Shown here: one piece after another, positions 33,097 to 41,087 of the stretch
Layout of the letters: each line of letters opens with the position of its first letter
Numbering within the stretch: the first letter of the stretch is position 1
Assembly (NCBI GenBank): GCA_017935745.1
Contig: JAGBGX010000009.1
Location: 310,001-374,000 of the forward strand
From: Treponema sp.
Lineage (GTDB): Bacteria; Spirochaetota; Spirochaetia; Treponematales; Treponemataceae
DNA: 64,000 nucleotides
Direction: 5' to 3'
Notes under the pieces: model-generated
Seen by the model: the letters and a program-made list of their open reading frames with translations, nothing else
What the model was told of the DNA's origin: nothing
Database searches by the model: none
Made by a program: the position numbers and the translations under genes

Positions 33097-34125
33097 CTAA
33101 AGGCGGAATGTATATCCGGCTGAAATGGCCAGGCCTGAAAAAGAGCAGCCGCTTTCCGACTTCAGCCTTGCATATGTTCCGTGTCTGCTTGTTCCGTACC
33201 GCATAGCGGAAGTTCCCCTGATTGTGGAAGAAATCATTCCGCCGGCTGAAAGTGAAATTCCGTGATGCTTTGAAAAGAAGAAGGAAATTTCTGCCGAGCC
33301 TTTTACCGCGCGGAAAAAACCGTGCATGGTGTCAAGGTAGTAGGAGGCATATGTTTCGTCTTTGTCTGTATAGTGGCGGTCAAGCGACTGAATGTATGAA
33401 AACGGACTGACAGCTCCTTCCAGTCCGATAGAAATGTTTTGGCTGGGATTCAGCAGAAGCTTTGCTCCGAGCCAGGCAAATGCGGTGTTCCGCTCAAGCC
33501 GCACCGAGCATAAGTCGAGATTCTTGTCGCATAGCCGCCAGTCTCCGAAATAGCCGTTTTCCTGATAAAACTTATATGCCTTTTCAGAATAAAAGCCTCC
33601 TGAGCTGTTGTCCGCATACCAGCCTGTTCCGCCTGAAGCGTGCATCCTGCTGTAGCTGTAGTCAATGCCGGCGAACGGAATGACTGAGCACAGCGGAGTG
33701 GAAAGAACTTCATATCCTGCGCTGATGCCTGCCTGAAAAAAACGCTCAAGCTTGCAGCTGCTTTCGCTGTAGTTTGTCTTTATGCCGTATGCGCTGCCGT
33801 TCAGCACAAAAGGCGAAGTGCAGTTCATCCAGTCGCTGTCATATACTGTTCCGCAGTGCTGAGGAACTGCTGATTCAATTTCAGCTGAAAGAAAAAGCTT
33901 TTTAAAATGCGCTGTGCCTTGTATGCCGCCAAAAAACACAGGCTTAAGTTCCCAGTTCAGTTCGCTCAGCTTCCGCGTTTTTCCGTCTGCGCATTTGCTG
34001 AAGACAAATTCATCCTGCGTTCCGTATATCATTCCGGCGTATGGCTTCAGCTCAATTTTCCATTCTCCTGCCGACAAAACAAGGGAGGTGAGAGCTACTT
34101 TCAGAAAAACAGCTGCTTTTTTCAT
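33097..34125 (-). CDS. Omptin-like outer-membrane protease
   Basis: The 342-residue protein has a signal peptide (about 20 residues, LKVALTSLVLSAG) and alternating amphipathic strands with a terminal aromatic-rich strand (AISAGYTFRL), as in outer-membrane beta-barrels. Two blocks match the omptin active site: YDSDWMN with Asp96 and Asp98 (compare Asp83/Asp85 of OmpT), and SLDRHYTDK with Asp249 and His251 (compare Asp210/His212). It probably cleaves peptides at the cell surface after basic residues. It overlaps the preceding RluA-family gene by ATGA, so it lacks its own promoter. Confidence 0.82.
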   Translation of the reverse strand: MKKAAVFLKVALTSLVLSAGEWKIELKPYAGMIYGTQDEFVFSKCADGKTRKLSELNWELKPVFFGGIQGTAHFKKLFLSAEIESAVPQHCGTVYDSDWMNCTSPFVLNGSAYGIKTNYSESSCKLERFFQAGISAGYEVLSTPLCSVIPFAGIDYSYSRMHASGGTGWYADNSSGGFYSEKAYKFYQENGYFGDWRLCDKNLDLCSVRLERNTAFAWLGAKLLLNPSQNISIGLEGAVSPFSYIQSLDRHYTDKDETYASYYLDTMHGFFRAVKGSAEISFFFSKHHGISLSAGGMISSTIRGTSAMRYGTSRHGTYARLKSESGCSFSGLAISAGYTFRL

Positions 34126-34868
34126 GACAGCGGATCTGCCTTAAAGCATTTTGCAAGCTGCTTTCTTACGGCTTCCAGATCCCGCGGATATGGGGCAAAA
34201 AACGTCATCCGTTCCTCTGTCTTTGGGTGAGCTATTTCGATTGAATACGCATGAAGCGCAAGCCTGCTCAGAAGCGGACGCTCTTCTTCCGGATCTCCGT
34301 TCCATCTCCGCTTGAAGTCGCTCAGCCGCACAGGCTTTTGGTTCCCTGAGTACAGCGGATCACACACAATCGGAAGTCCGGCCGCCTGCAAGTGGACGCG
34401 TATCTGGTGCGTTCTGCCTGTTTTCGGATATGCCTTGATCCATGTGTACGGCCCGCACGTTCCTGCCGCTTCAAATTCAGTGACAGAAGGCTTGCCGATT
34501 TTCTTGTTGATGACAGTCCGGTGGAACGCATCTCCATCGGGAAGAAGCGGCTCGCTGACGGTCAGTGTCTTCCATGACGGATGCCCGTTTGCAAGGCAGT
34601 GATAGCATTTTTGCACGGAACGGTTTTCAAACTGAAGCGAAAGATGCCTGTGTGCTTCTGCATTCCGCGCATAAAGAACGGTTCCGCTTGTGTCCTTGTC
34701 AATTCTATGGACGGCAAACAGCTTCCCGAATTCGGCTTCTGCAAGAAGATCAAGCCGGGGAGCCTCTGGATTGTATCTGTCGGCTGCGATGAGAATTCCG
34801 CTTTTTTTATTCAGTACGGCAATGTCATCATCGCTGTAAAGCACTGTGTAATTTTGCAGCGGTTTCAT
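34122..34868 (-). CDS. RluA-family pseudouridine synthase (second copy)
   Basis: The 248-residue protein has VLNKKSGILIAADRY, the catalytic-Asp motif AVHRIDKDTSGTVLYARN and TGRTHQIRVHLQAAGLPIVCDPLYSG. The target uridine is unknown, and the sequence differs clearly from the RluA enzyme at 20728. The open frame extends 24 codons upstream, but ATG 34868 (MKPLQNYTVLYSDDD) lies 6 nt after a TATACT box, and the extra residues would fall inside the promoter. Confidence 0.9.
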   Translation of the reverse strand: MKPLQNYTVLYSDDDIAVLNKKSGILIAADRYNPEAPRLDLLAEAEFGKLFAVHRIDKDTSGTVLYARNAEAHRHLSLQFENRSVQKCYHCLANGHPSWKTLTVSEPLLPDGDAFHRTVINKKIGKPSVTEFEAAGTCGPYTWIKAYPKTGRTHQIRVHLQAAGLPIVCDPLYSGNQKPVRLSDFKRRWNGDPEEERPLLSRLALHAYSIEIAHPKTEERMTFFAPYPRDLEAVRKQLAKCFKADPLS

Positions 34869-34874
34869 TCTGCT

Positions 34875-34880
34875 AGTATA
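34875..34880 (-). promoter_or_regulatory. -10 box of the second RluA-family gene, predicted leaderless start
   Basis: TATACT read on the minus strand (34880-34875), followed by AGCAGA and then the ATG at 34868. The -35 region is weak (CTGGTA at 17 nt spacing). Confidence 0.55.
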
Positions 34881-35006
34881 CTGAATTTTTTCTTTTTTAC
34901 CAGTAACCAGAAGCTTTTTTTGCTTTGGCAGCTGAAACATTTTGCAGCAGATAATCCTTTATAGAAAGGAATCAGCTGATTTTCATGGGGCGGGATTTTA
35001 TGCAGG

Positions 35007-35777
35007 CTACAGAAACACCGCCATGGGACTGCCATGCACTGGATGGGTACAGATTTGTATGTGCGCCTTGTATACGGCTGAAAGCGTTTTATCTGTCATA
35101 ATTTCCTGCGGCGTTCCCGAAATGCACGGCTCAAGCTTGGGGAGCAGGACAATTTTGTCAGCGAACCGTGCGGCCGTATTTATATCGTGAATCGAAATCA
35201 GTATGCCGGCATTCCGCTCTTTTGCAGCTGATTTCAGCAGGGACAGAATCTGTTCCTGGCAGGAAAAGTCCAGATTTGCCGCCGGCTCGTCCAGCAGCAT
35301 AAACGGTGTTTCCTGGGCAAGGCAGCGGGCAATGCGCGCTTTTTGAAATTCTCCGCCGGAAATTTCGTGAACTCTTTTTTCGGCAAGGTTTTCAATCTGT
35401 ATCCTTTTTATAATTTCATCTGTAACCATATAGTCGTTTTTTGTGTAGAAACCGCTGAAGTGCGTGTGCGCAAACCGTCCTGTAAGCACAAGCTCCCGGA
35501 CTGTATGATTCCATGCCGAAAATTCCGTCTGCTGCATATAAGAAATGATGCGTGCCCGCTCTTTTGGTGACAGATATGCAAAGGGTACAGATTCTTTTTC
35601 TGCGGCAATTTCTGCGTGAATTCCTGCTATGACAGACAGCAGCGTTGACTTTCCGCTTCCATTCGGGCCGCACAGGCAGACAAATTCTCCTTTTGAAACA
35701 GAAAGGCTTACATCGCGCAGAACCGGCGTTTTTTTCCAGCTGGCGCTGAGATGTTCGACTTGCAGACTGTCATCCAT
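35007..35777 (-). CDS. BtuD/FecE-type ABC transporter ATP-binding protein
   Basis: The 256-residue ATPase has Walker A GPNGSGKST, signature motif ISGGEFQKARIARCLAQ and Walker B PFMLLDEPAANLD. It powers the permease encoded just upstream. The start ATG 35777 (MDDSLQVEHLS) has AAGGGG upstream and overlaps the end of the permease gene by 8 bp; a longer frame exists but starts inside that gene. The GGGTACAG motif occurs twice within it and once at its junction with the permease gene. Confidence 0.92.
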   Translation of the reverse strand: MDDSLQVEHLSASWKKTPVLRDVSLSVSKGEFVCLCGPNGSGKSTLLSVIAGIHAEIAAEKESVPFAYLSPKERARIISYMQQTEFSAWNHTVRELVLTGRFAHTHFSGFYTKNDYMVTDEIIKRIQIENLAEKRVHEISGGEFQKARIARCLAQETPFMLLDEPAANLDFSCQEQILSLLKSAAKERNAGILISIHDINTAARFADKIVLLPKLEPCISGTPQEIMTDKTLSAVYKAHIQICTHPVHGSPMAVFL

Positions 35778-36741
35778 TCTGTACCCCTTTTTCTGTAAAG
35801 AGCAGTGAAATAAAGAATGGCGCTCCAAGCAGTGCTGTAACTGTCCCTACGGGAAGTTCTGCTGGCGCACAGACAGTGCGGGCTATGGTGTCAGACAGGA
35901 GCATCAGTGCTGCGCCTCCCGCCATAGAGAGAAAAATCACTGGAGCCGATTTTACGCTGAAGCATTTCCGTATAATGTGCGGGGCAATCAGTCCGATAAA
36001 GCCGATTGTGCCTCCTGCGCTTACTGCGGCCGATGTTGCAAGCGAACCGGCGGCCAAAACAAGCAGCCGGAGATGTGTTACAGATGCTCCGAGCGACTGT
36101 GCCGTTATTTCTCCACAGGAAAGCAAGTCGAGCTGCGGACTGCCTAAAAACAGCAGTAAAACTGTACCCAAAAATGGGGGCAGAATAAAAACAAGCTCTG
36201 CCCATCCTCTGCCGCTGAAGCTTCCAAGCATCCACGTGTACATGGCGTAAAGCCGTTCGCTTTGACGTGAAAGCATAATAGAGCTGAATGCTGAATAGAG
36301 CGTTCCGAGCGCTGTGCCGCACAGCAGGATTACGACTGTTGAATGCGATTTTTTTCCTGCGAGCAGCGTAACTATCAGTCCTGAGCAAAGCGCGCCGCAA
36401 AAAGCTCCCATGTGTACAGATAGAAAATCTGTACCCTTTGAAATGCAGCTTGCAGCCAGAACTGCGCCTAATGTTGCGCCTGAAGAAAGCCCTAGAATTC
36501 CAGGTTCAGCCAGCGGATTTCTGAAAAAAAGCTGAAATGATGCGCCCGCGCCCGCCAGCAGCGCGCCGGAAAACAGGCACAGCAGTGCTCTCGGCAGTCT
36601 GAGGCTGAAAAAAATCGTTCTTGAAAAACTGTCATGGGTACAGAATATATCTGGCACTGACAGCTGTTCTGCGCCGCAAAAAAGAGCTGCCGCAAAACTT
36701 GCCGCAAGAACGGTGTACAGAAGCATCTTTTTCAGTTTCAT
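35770..36741 (-). CDS. FecCD/BtuC-type ABC transporter permease
   Basis: The 323-residue permease has about nine or ten hydrophobic segments and the FecCD family blocks LRLPRALLCLFSGALLAGAGASFQ, NPLAEPGILGLSSGATLGAV and GTIGFIGLIAPHIIRK. It moves cobalamin, haem or ferric siderophore delivered by the binding lipoprotein. ATG 36741 follows a TATACT box by 6 nt and has no ribosome-binding site, so it may be expressed from its own leaderless transcript as well as from the upstream operon. Confidence 0.93.
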   Translation of the reverse strand: MKLKKMLLYTVLAASFAAALFCGAEQLSVPDIFCTHDSFSRTIFFSLRLPRALLCLFSGALLAGAGASFQLFFRNPLAEPGILGLSSGATLGAVLAASCISKGTDFLSVHMGAFCGALCSGLIVTLLAGKKSHSTVVILLCGTALGTLYSAFSSIMLSRQSERLYAMYTWMLGSFSGRGWAELVFILPPFLGTVLLLFLGSPQLDLLSCGEITAQSLGASVTHLRLLVLAAGSLATSAAVSAGGTIGFIGLIAPHIIRKCFSVKSAPVIFLSMAGGAALMLLSDTIARTVCAPAELPVGTVTALLGAPFFISLLFTEKGVQNG

Positions 36742-36747
36742 GGAGCA

Positions 36748-36753
36748 AGTATA
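36748..36753 (-). promoter_or_regulatory. -10 box before the permease gene, predicted leaderless start
   Basis: TATACT read on the minus strand (36753-36748), then TGCTCC, then the ATG at 36741. No good -35 box is present at 17 nt (TTCCAG), so an activator or only weak activity is likely. Confidence 0.5.
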
Positions 36754-36754
36754 T

Positions 36755-36767
36755 AGTAAATTTTACT
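36755..36767. promoter_or_regulatory. Palindrome overlapping the permease promoter, candidate operator
   Basis: AGTAAA-T-TTTACT is a perfect 6-1-6 inverted repeat directly upstream of the -10 box, where a repressor such as a metal- or cofactor-responsive regulator could bind. It also covers the stop codon of the binding-protein gene. No second copy was noticed in the window. Confidence 0.35.
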
Positions 36768-37674
36768 TTTCTGGAAGATATGCACGGCTGTTTTCCAGAT
36801 TACTGAGAGCTGCAACTGCGTCTGCTATCCGCGGTCCGGGCCGTGAAACTAAGTCTGCATCAATAAAGAAAATGCGGCTGTTTTTTACAGCGGGAATTTG
36901 TTCCCATCCGTTTCTGCTTTTTATAGATGCAATGCTAGTGCCGTTCATGTCTGGAACTATGATTATATCCGGCTGCCGTGCTAGTATTGATTCTTCGCTG
37001 ATCATCGGGTAGCTTTCATTCAGCGTGCCGAAGCTATTTTTATATCCGGCTGCCTCCAAAAGATCATGTATAAGCGAGTTTTTTCCGGCAGTTATAAAAG
37101 GCTCGCTCCATACTTCATAGTATACTGACTGTATGGGTACAGATTTTGGCACAGACTGTATCTGTTCCTGTATGTGCTGAATGATTTTTTTGCCTTCGCT
37201 GTCTTTTTCTAGCAGGGCTGAAATGTATTCGATTTCTGCCAGTGTTTCGTCAATTCCGTCTGCGCCGTTTCCCAAGTATACGGTGACTCCGAGCAGTTCC
37301 AGCTGGCGTGCAATGGCATTATGCATTCCGTCTGCGCCATATACAAAATCTGGCTTGAACGACATGATTTTTTCCACGCTGAGTGATTTTCCGTCGAATC
37401 CGCCTACAGACGGAACTGTACTCATTTCTTCAGGATAGGTACAGAAGCTGGTGCGGGCTGCAATGCTGCTGAATGCTCCTATTGCGCATACAATTTCTGC
37501 GGCGGAAGGTGACAGGCATATAATCCGGCTGGGTACAGATGCTTTCTTTTGCTTTGGAGCGCATGAGGCCAGAATCAGCAAACAAAGAAACAGCGCAGAA
37601 TATAATAGTGCCAGACTGTTTTTTTTCAGGCTTGTCCGGCTTTTATTTTGCTCCGTAGGTTTTGTAATATGCAT
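36763..37674 (-). CDS. BtuF-like substrate-binding lipoprotein of an ABC importer
   Basis: The 303-residue protein has a signal with lipobox LASC (about residue 38) and a two-lobed class III (helical-hinge) binding fold: RIICLSPSAAEIVCAIGA, FKPDFVYGADGM, ESILARQPDIIIVPD and a closing DLVSRPGPRIADAVAAL helix. This fold binds cobalamin, haem or Fe-siderophores; the SRPGPR block favours a cobalamin-type ligand. Its start lies 32 nt inside the end of pyrE and the n-region is long (about 19 residues). No cobalamin riboswitch is visible. Confidence 0.85.
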   Translation of the reverse strand: MHITKPTEQNKSRTSLKKNSLALLYSALFLCLLILASCAPKQKKASVPSRIICLSPSAAEIVCAIGAFSSIAARTSFCTYPEEMSTVPSVGGFDGKSLSVEKIMSFKPDFVYGADGMHNAIARQLELLGVTVYLGNGADGIDETLAEIEYISALLEKDSEGKKIIQHIQEQIQSVPKSVPIQSVYYEVWSEPFITAGKNSLIHDLLEAAGYKNSFGTLNESYPMISEESILARQPDIIIVPDMNGTSIASIKSRNGWEQIPAVKNSRIFFIDADLVSRPGPRIADAVAALSNLENSRAYLPEK

Positions 37675-38317
37675 CGATTTCTTTTTTTATTTCATCTGTG
37701 ATAACTGTCCGGCTGCCGTTTGTATAGAGTGCTTCAATGACTTCTTCCATGGAGACAATTGCCCGCGCCGGAAATCCGTATTTTTCACTGATAACGTGCA
37801 GAGCCGCTTTTTCTGAATTTTGCGCGCGCTCCATGCGGTCCAGGGAAACAATTTCGCCGATGACAGTTACATTTCCCTGCGCCTGTATGACAGGATATGT
37901 TTCTTCTATTGATTTGCCGGAAGTAGTGACATCTTCAATGATTACAATTCTGTCCTCGTCAGCTGGCTTGTAACCCAAAAGGCTGCCTTTGTCTGCCCCA
38001 TGGTCTTTTGCTTCCTTTCTGTCGGAGCAGTATTTTACTTCCTTTCCGTACAGATTGTGATACGCAATGGCTGTTGTCACAGCAAGCGGAATTCCTTTGT
38101 AGGCAGGCCCGAACAGCACATCAAAATTGTCTCCGAAATGCTCATGAATTGCCCACGCATAGAATTCGCCAAGCCGTGCAATCTGGCCGCCGGTTGTGTA
38201 TGCGCCTGCATTCATAAAGAACGGAGATGTGCGCCCGCTTTTTAAAGTGAACCGGCCGAATTTCAGCACTTCGCATTCGACCATAAAGTCAATGAATTCC
38301 TTTTTATACTGCTCCAT
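37643..38317 (-). CDS. pyrE: Orotate phosphoribosyltransferase
   Basis: The 224-residue enzyme joins orotate to PRPP to form OMP, the substrate of PyrF. It shows FGRFTLKSGRTSPFFMNAG at the N-terminus, the Lys-rich loop CSDRKEAKDHGADKGSLLG and the PRPP loop RIVIIEDVTTSGKS. GGAGG precedes the ATG. It lies 22 nt after the GH94 gene in the same direction, so part of its expression may come from the sugar locus. Confidence 0.95.
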   Translation of the reverse strand: MEQYKKEFIDFMVECEVLKFGRFTLKSGRTSPFFMNAGAYTTGGQIARLGEFYAWAIHEHFGDNFDVLFGPAYKGIPLAVTTAIAYHNLYGKEVKYCSDRKEAKDHGADKGSLLGYKPADEDRIVIIEDVTTSGKSIEETYPVIQAQGNVTVIGEIVSLDRMERAQNSEKAALHVISEKYGFPARAIVSMEEVIEALYTNGSRTVITDEIKKEIDAYYKTYGAK

Positions 38318-38339
38318 AAAAAGCTGCCTCCGGCTTCAG

Positions 38340-40766
38340 CTACATTCTGTCATTTTTCACTGGCAGCGCGTTTTTTCCCATGACGGCTGTGATTTTTGCT
38401 CCGTCGTGAAGCATCTCTGCGGGAATGGCTGCGGACTCTATGCGTTTTCCGTCAATTTCAATGTATTCGATTCCTTTTGAAACGTGGGACGGATTTTTTA
38501 CTTCGATGCTCAGGCTCATATTTCTCCAGCGGCGGCTGACTGTAAAGCCGTCCCAGCTGCTTTTGATGCACGGATCAATTAAAAGTCCGTCATACTGCGG
38601 CCTGATACCGAGCATGTACTGCGTGATTGAATAATAGTTCCACGTTGCCGCTCCTGAAAGCCATGAGACGCGTGTGTTTCCCGGGCGCTTTGAATATGAA
38701 GAATATGTTGTCTGCCCGATAACATACGGCTCGCTCTGGCGGATTTCTGCCTTTTCATTATATGCGGCGGGAAGCGAAGCCTTGCAGTATTCGTAGGCTC
38801 TGTCTCCGTTTCCGTTCATGATTTCTGCAATTACGCCCCAGCCCTGCGTGTGGTTGAATATTCCGGCGTTTTCCTTTATTCCCGGAAGGAAGACAACAGA
38901 GCTCATGATGTCGCGGCTTGCGTGTACAAATGGCGGCGCGCACAGCATGATTCCGTATGGAGTCGCAAGCTTTTCTTTTACTGATTCAAGGCACGCTTTC
39001 TGCTGCTCTGGCGTTGCTGCTCCTGAAAGCACAGACCAGACCTGCGTGTTAAAGTAAATCTGACCTTCTTCAATTGAATGCGTTCCGTAGACAGTTCCGT
39101 CTTCTGCGATTGCCCAGACGAACCATTTTCCGTCCCAGCATTTTTTCTGAATGCTTGCATCAAGCTTCTGGCGTTCCTGCAATGCCCATTCAGCCTCGCT
39201 GCTTTTTCCGAGCCGCTGCGAAATGTCAGCATACGTTGTAAGTCCGAGCCTGAGCTGAAAGGCGACAAAAAGGCTTTCGCCGTGATAGCCGAGCTTGAGG
39301 CAGTCGTTCCAGTCGGCAAGCAGCCCGCACGGAAGCCCGTTTGCTCCCATGCGCTCCAGATTGAACAGAAGAGCCTGCTTCAAATGTCCGTAGACAGTTG
39401 CTTCGCCTTTGTCCGCATACGGAATGACACGGCTGTAAAAGCTGAAATTTCCTGTCTCGGCAACAAAGCACGGAACCGAGTTAAAGAACCACAGGCAGTC
39501 ATCGCTTCTGAATTCTTCAGCTGGAAGCGGAGGCTGCTTTCCTGCAATAAAGTCCTTGCTGATGACTGGCAGCGCGCCGCCGTTTGAAAACTGTCCGCTC
39601 AGCAGCCGTTCAAGCCGCAGCTGGGCTTCTTCCGGGATAGCGGCGCTTACTCCGAGTATGTCCTGCACTGAGTCGCGGAAGCCAAGTCCGTCCCGCTCTC
39701 CGTTGTAAACAAGCGAAGCTGCCCGCGACCAGGCGAATGTAATCAGGCAGTTGTACAGTCCCCACATATTGACCGTATGGTTTATGTCTTCGTCCGGAGT
39801 CTGCGCGGAAAAGCTTCCGAGCTTTGCATGCCAGTTTTTGACGAGCTTTTCAAATTCTTTATCAGCCCGTTTTGTGTTTCCGAATTCGCTGAGGATTTTT
39901 TTTCCTTCATTATTTGCATCTCCGATTCCGAGAAGCACCATGATTTCCTTTGTTTCGCCCGGAGCAAGCTCTATGTCGGTTTGGACTGTGCCGCACGCAT
40001 TGTCGCCGAACGCCTCGGAATTTGAGCATTCGCCTTTTATGACGGCTGCCGGCTCCTTGTAGCTTCCGTATGTTCCGATAAAGGCTTCGCGGCTTGTGTC
40101 GAATCCCGTCATCGGAGAGCCTGCCAGCGCCATCCATTCACACATATAGTCAGTCACCTTGGGATTCTGCTGATGCTGGATGTACAGGTTTTCGTGGATT
40201 GAATATCGCAGCATGTTTTCCGCAGAGCGTTCGCCCTTCACCAGAAAAATGGAATACTGCAAATTCACCTGGTCCTGCGTTGTGTTCCACTGGCTGGTGA
40301 ATTCACAGTAGCTGAATGCGCGCAGCTTGCGCGGCTGTGTGCCGGTGTTTGTGACCTTGAGCCGCCAGTACTCGAATGTCTGTCCGAGCGGAACATAGTA
40401 TGCTGCTTCGCTTTTTATTCCCTTATATTCAGAGGTGATGACTGTGTATGCGGTTCCGTGGCGGCATTCAGACTTGAACGAATCCAGAGGCTTGCCCACA
40501 GGCTGCCATGAAGCCGACCAGTAGTCGCCGCTTTCCATGTCCCGCAGATAAAAGTAGCGTCCCGGCTGGTCCATGGGAACTGCGTTGAACCTGAGCCGCA
40601 TGAACCGTCCCTGCGCGCCGGACTTATAGAATCCGTAGCCGCCGGCATTGTTTGTAATGACTGCGCCATATTCCGTGGAGCCGAGATAGTTGCTCCAGGA
40701 AGCGGGTGTGTCGGGCCGTGTTATGACATATTCTTTTGCCTTGTCATCAAAATATCCGTACTGCAT
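38340..40766 (-). CDS. Cellobiose phosphorylase-type GH94 enzyme
   Basis: The 808-residue cytoplasmic enzyme opens with MQYGYFDDKAKEYVITRPDTP, as cellobiose phosphorylases do. It has the GH94 N-terminal beta-sandwich and the (alpha/alpha)6 barrel. The general acid is expected at Asp488 in LLADWNDCLKLGYHGES. It splits cellobiose (or a related beta-glucoside) with phosphate to glucose-1-phosphate and glucose, saving one ATP. It is divergent from the sugar ABC importer that likely supplies its substrate. GAGGAGA precedes the ATG. Confidence 0.92.
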   Translation of the reverse strand: MQYGYFDDKAKEYVITRPDTPASWSNYLGSTEYGAVITNNAGGYGFYKSGAQGRFMRLRFNAVPMDQPGRYFYLRDMESGDYWSASWQPVGKPLDSFKSECRHGTAYTVITSEYKGIKSEAAYYVPLGQTFEYWRLKVTNTGTQPRKLRAFSYCEFTSQWNTTQDQVNLQYSIFLVKGERSAENMLRYSIHENLYIQHQQNPKVTDYMCEWMALAGSPMTGFDTSREAFIGTYGSYKEPAAVIKGECSNSEAFGDNACGTVQTDIELAPGETKEIMVLLGIGDANNEGKKILSEFGNTKRADKEFEKLVKNWHAKLGSFSAQTPDEDINHTVNMWGLYNCLITFAWSRAASLVYNGERDGLGFRDSVQDILGVSAAIPEEAQLRLERLLSGQFSNGGALPVISKDFIAGKQPPLPAEEFRSDDCLWFFNSVPCFVAETGNFSFYSRVIPYADKGEATVYGHLKQALLFNLERMGANGLPCGLLADWNDCLKLGYHGESLFVAFQLRLGLTTYADISQRLGKSSEAEWALQERQKLDASIQKKCWDGKWFVWAIAEDGTVYGTHSIEEGQIYFNTQVWSVLSGAATPEQQKACLESVKEKLATPYGIMLCAPPFVHASRDIMSSVVFLPGIKENAGIFNHTQGWGVIAEIMNGNGDRAYEYCKASLPAAYNEKAEIRQSEPYVIGQTTYSSYSKRPGNTRVSWLSGAATWNYYSITQYMLGIRPQYDGLLIDPCIKSSWDGFTVSRRWRNMSLSIEVKNPSHVSKGIEYIEIDGKRIESAAIPAEMLHDGAKITAVMGKNALPVKNDRM

Positions 40767-40784
40767 GGATTCTCCTCAATAAAA

Positions 40785-40798
40785 AGCGTTTTCGCTTC
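40785..40798. promoter_or_regulatory. AAGCG-TTTT-CGCTT palindrome upstream of the GH94 gene
   Basis: A 5-4-5 inverted repeat lies between a TATAAA box and the ribosome-binding site of the GH94 gene. It could be an operator or a small mRNA hairpin. It does not match the AACCGGTT operators of the divergent promoter. Confidence 0.3.
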
Positions 40799-40913
40799 GG
40801 CTTTATAATAATGAAATTCAGAGTTTAGTAAAGCGCAGAACGCAGTGAATTTTCAGTTTTTTGGGAAAAATGAAAAAATTCATATAATTTTCAAAAAAAA
40901 GTGAATTTTTTAT

Positions 40914-40942
40914 TTGACAAAAACGCGCGGGGGGGGTATACT
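40914..40942 (+). promoter_or_regulatory. Strong promoter of the sugar ABC importer operon with a G8 tract in the spacer
   Basis: TTGACA (40914-40919), a 17-nt spacer and TATACT (40937-40942). The spacer ends in eight consecutive G residues (40929-40936) directly before the -10 box. Slippage would change the spacer from 17 to 16 or 18 bp. Transcription should start near 40949. Confidence 0.8.
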
Positions 40943-40950
40943 GCTTTTGT

Positions 40951-40965
40951 TGAAACCGGTTGCCA
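40951..40965 (+). promoter_or_regulatory. LacI-type operator O1
   Basis: TGAAACCGGTTGCCA contains the palindromic AACCGGTT core centred on 40957/40958, typical of LacI-family operators. It covers positions just after the expected transcription start, where bound repressor would block transcription. The likely repressor is the LacI-family protein encoded at 46254. Confidence 0.65.
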
Positions 40966-40992
40966 TGTGATTTAAAAGTCACAAGTCCTTCT

Positions 40993-41008
40993 TGGCAACC
41001 GGTTAAAC
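40993..41008 (+). promoter_or_regulatory. LacI-type operator O2
   Basis: TGGCAACCGGTTAAAC contains the same AACCGGTT core, centred on 41000/41001, 43 bp (about four helical turns) from O1. TGGCAACCGGTT here is the exact inverse complement of AACCGGTTGCCA in O1, so the RNA could also form a 12-bp stem. Confidence 0.65.
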
Positions 41009-41087
41009 TTAGGACCAGTCAGCTTCTTAAAAAAAAGCTGTCGTCATATACAGTCATTTTTATAGCATGAAAATCAGGAGGAACCAC

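Noticed and set aside
37643..37700. Cobalamin riboswitch before the BtuF-like gene
   Set aside because: The gene starts inside pyrE, and no B12-box-like sequence was seen upstream.
40966..40983. TGTGA...TCACA as a CRP-type activator site
   Set aside because: The spacer is 8 nt, not the 6 nt of CRP sites, and it lies downstream of the transcription start between the two LacI-type operators; a nested hairpin explains it better.
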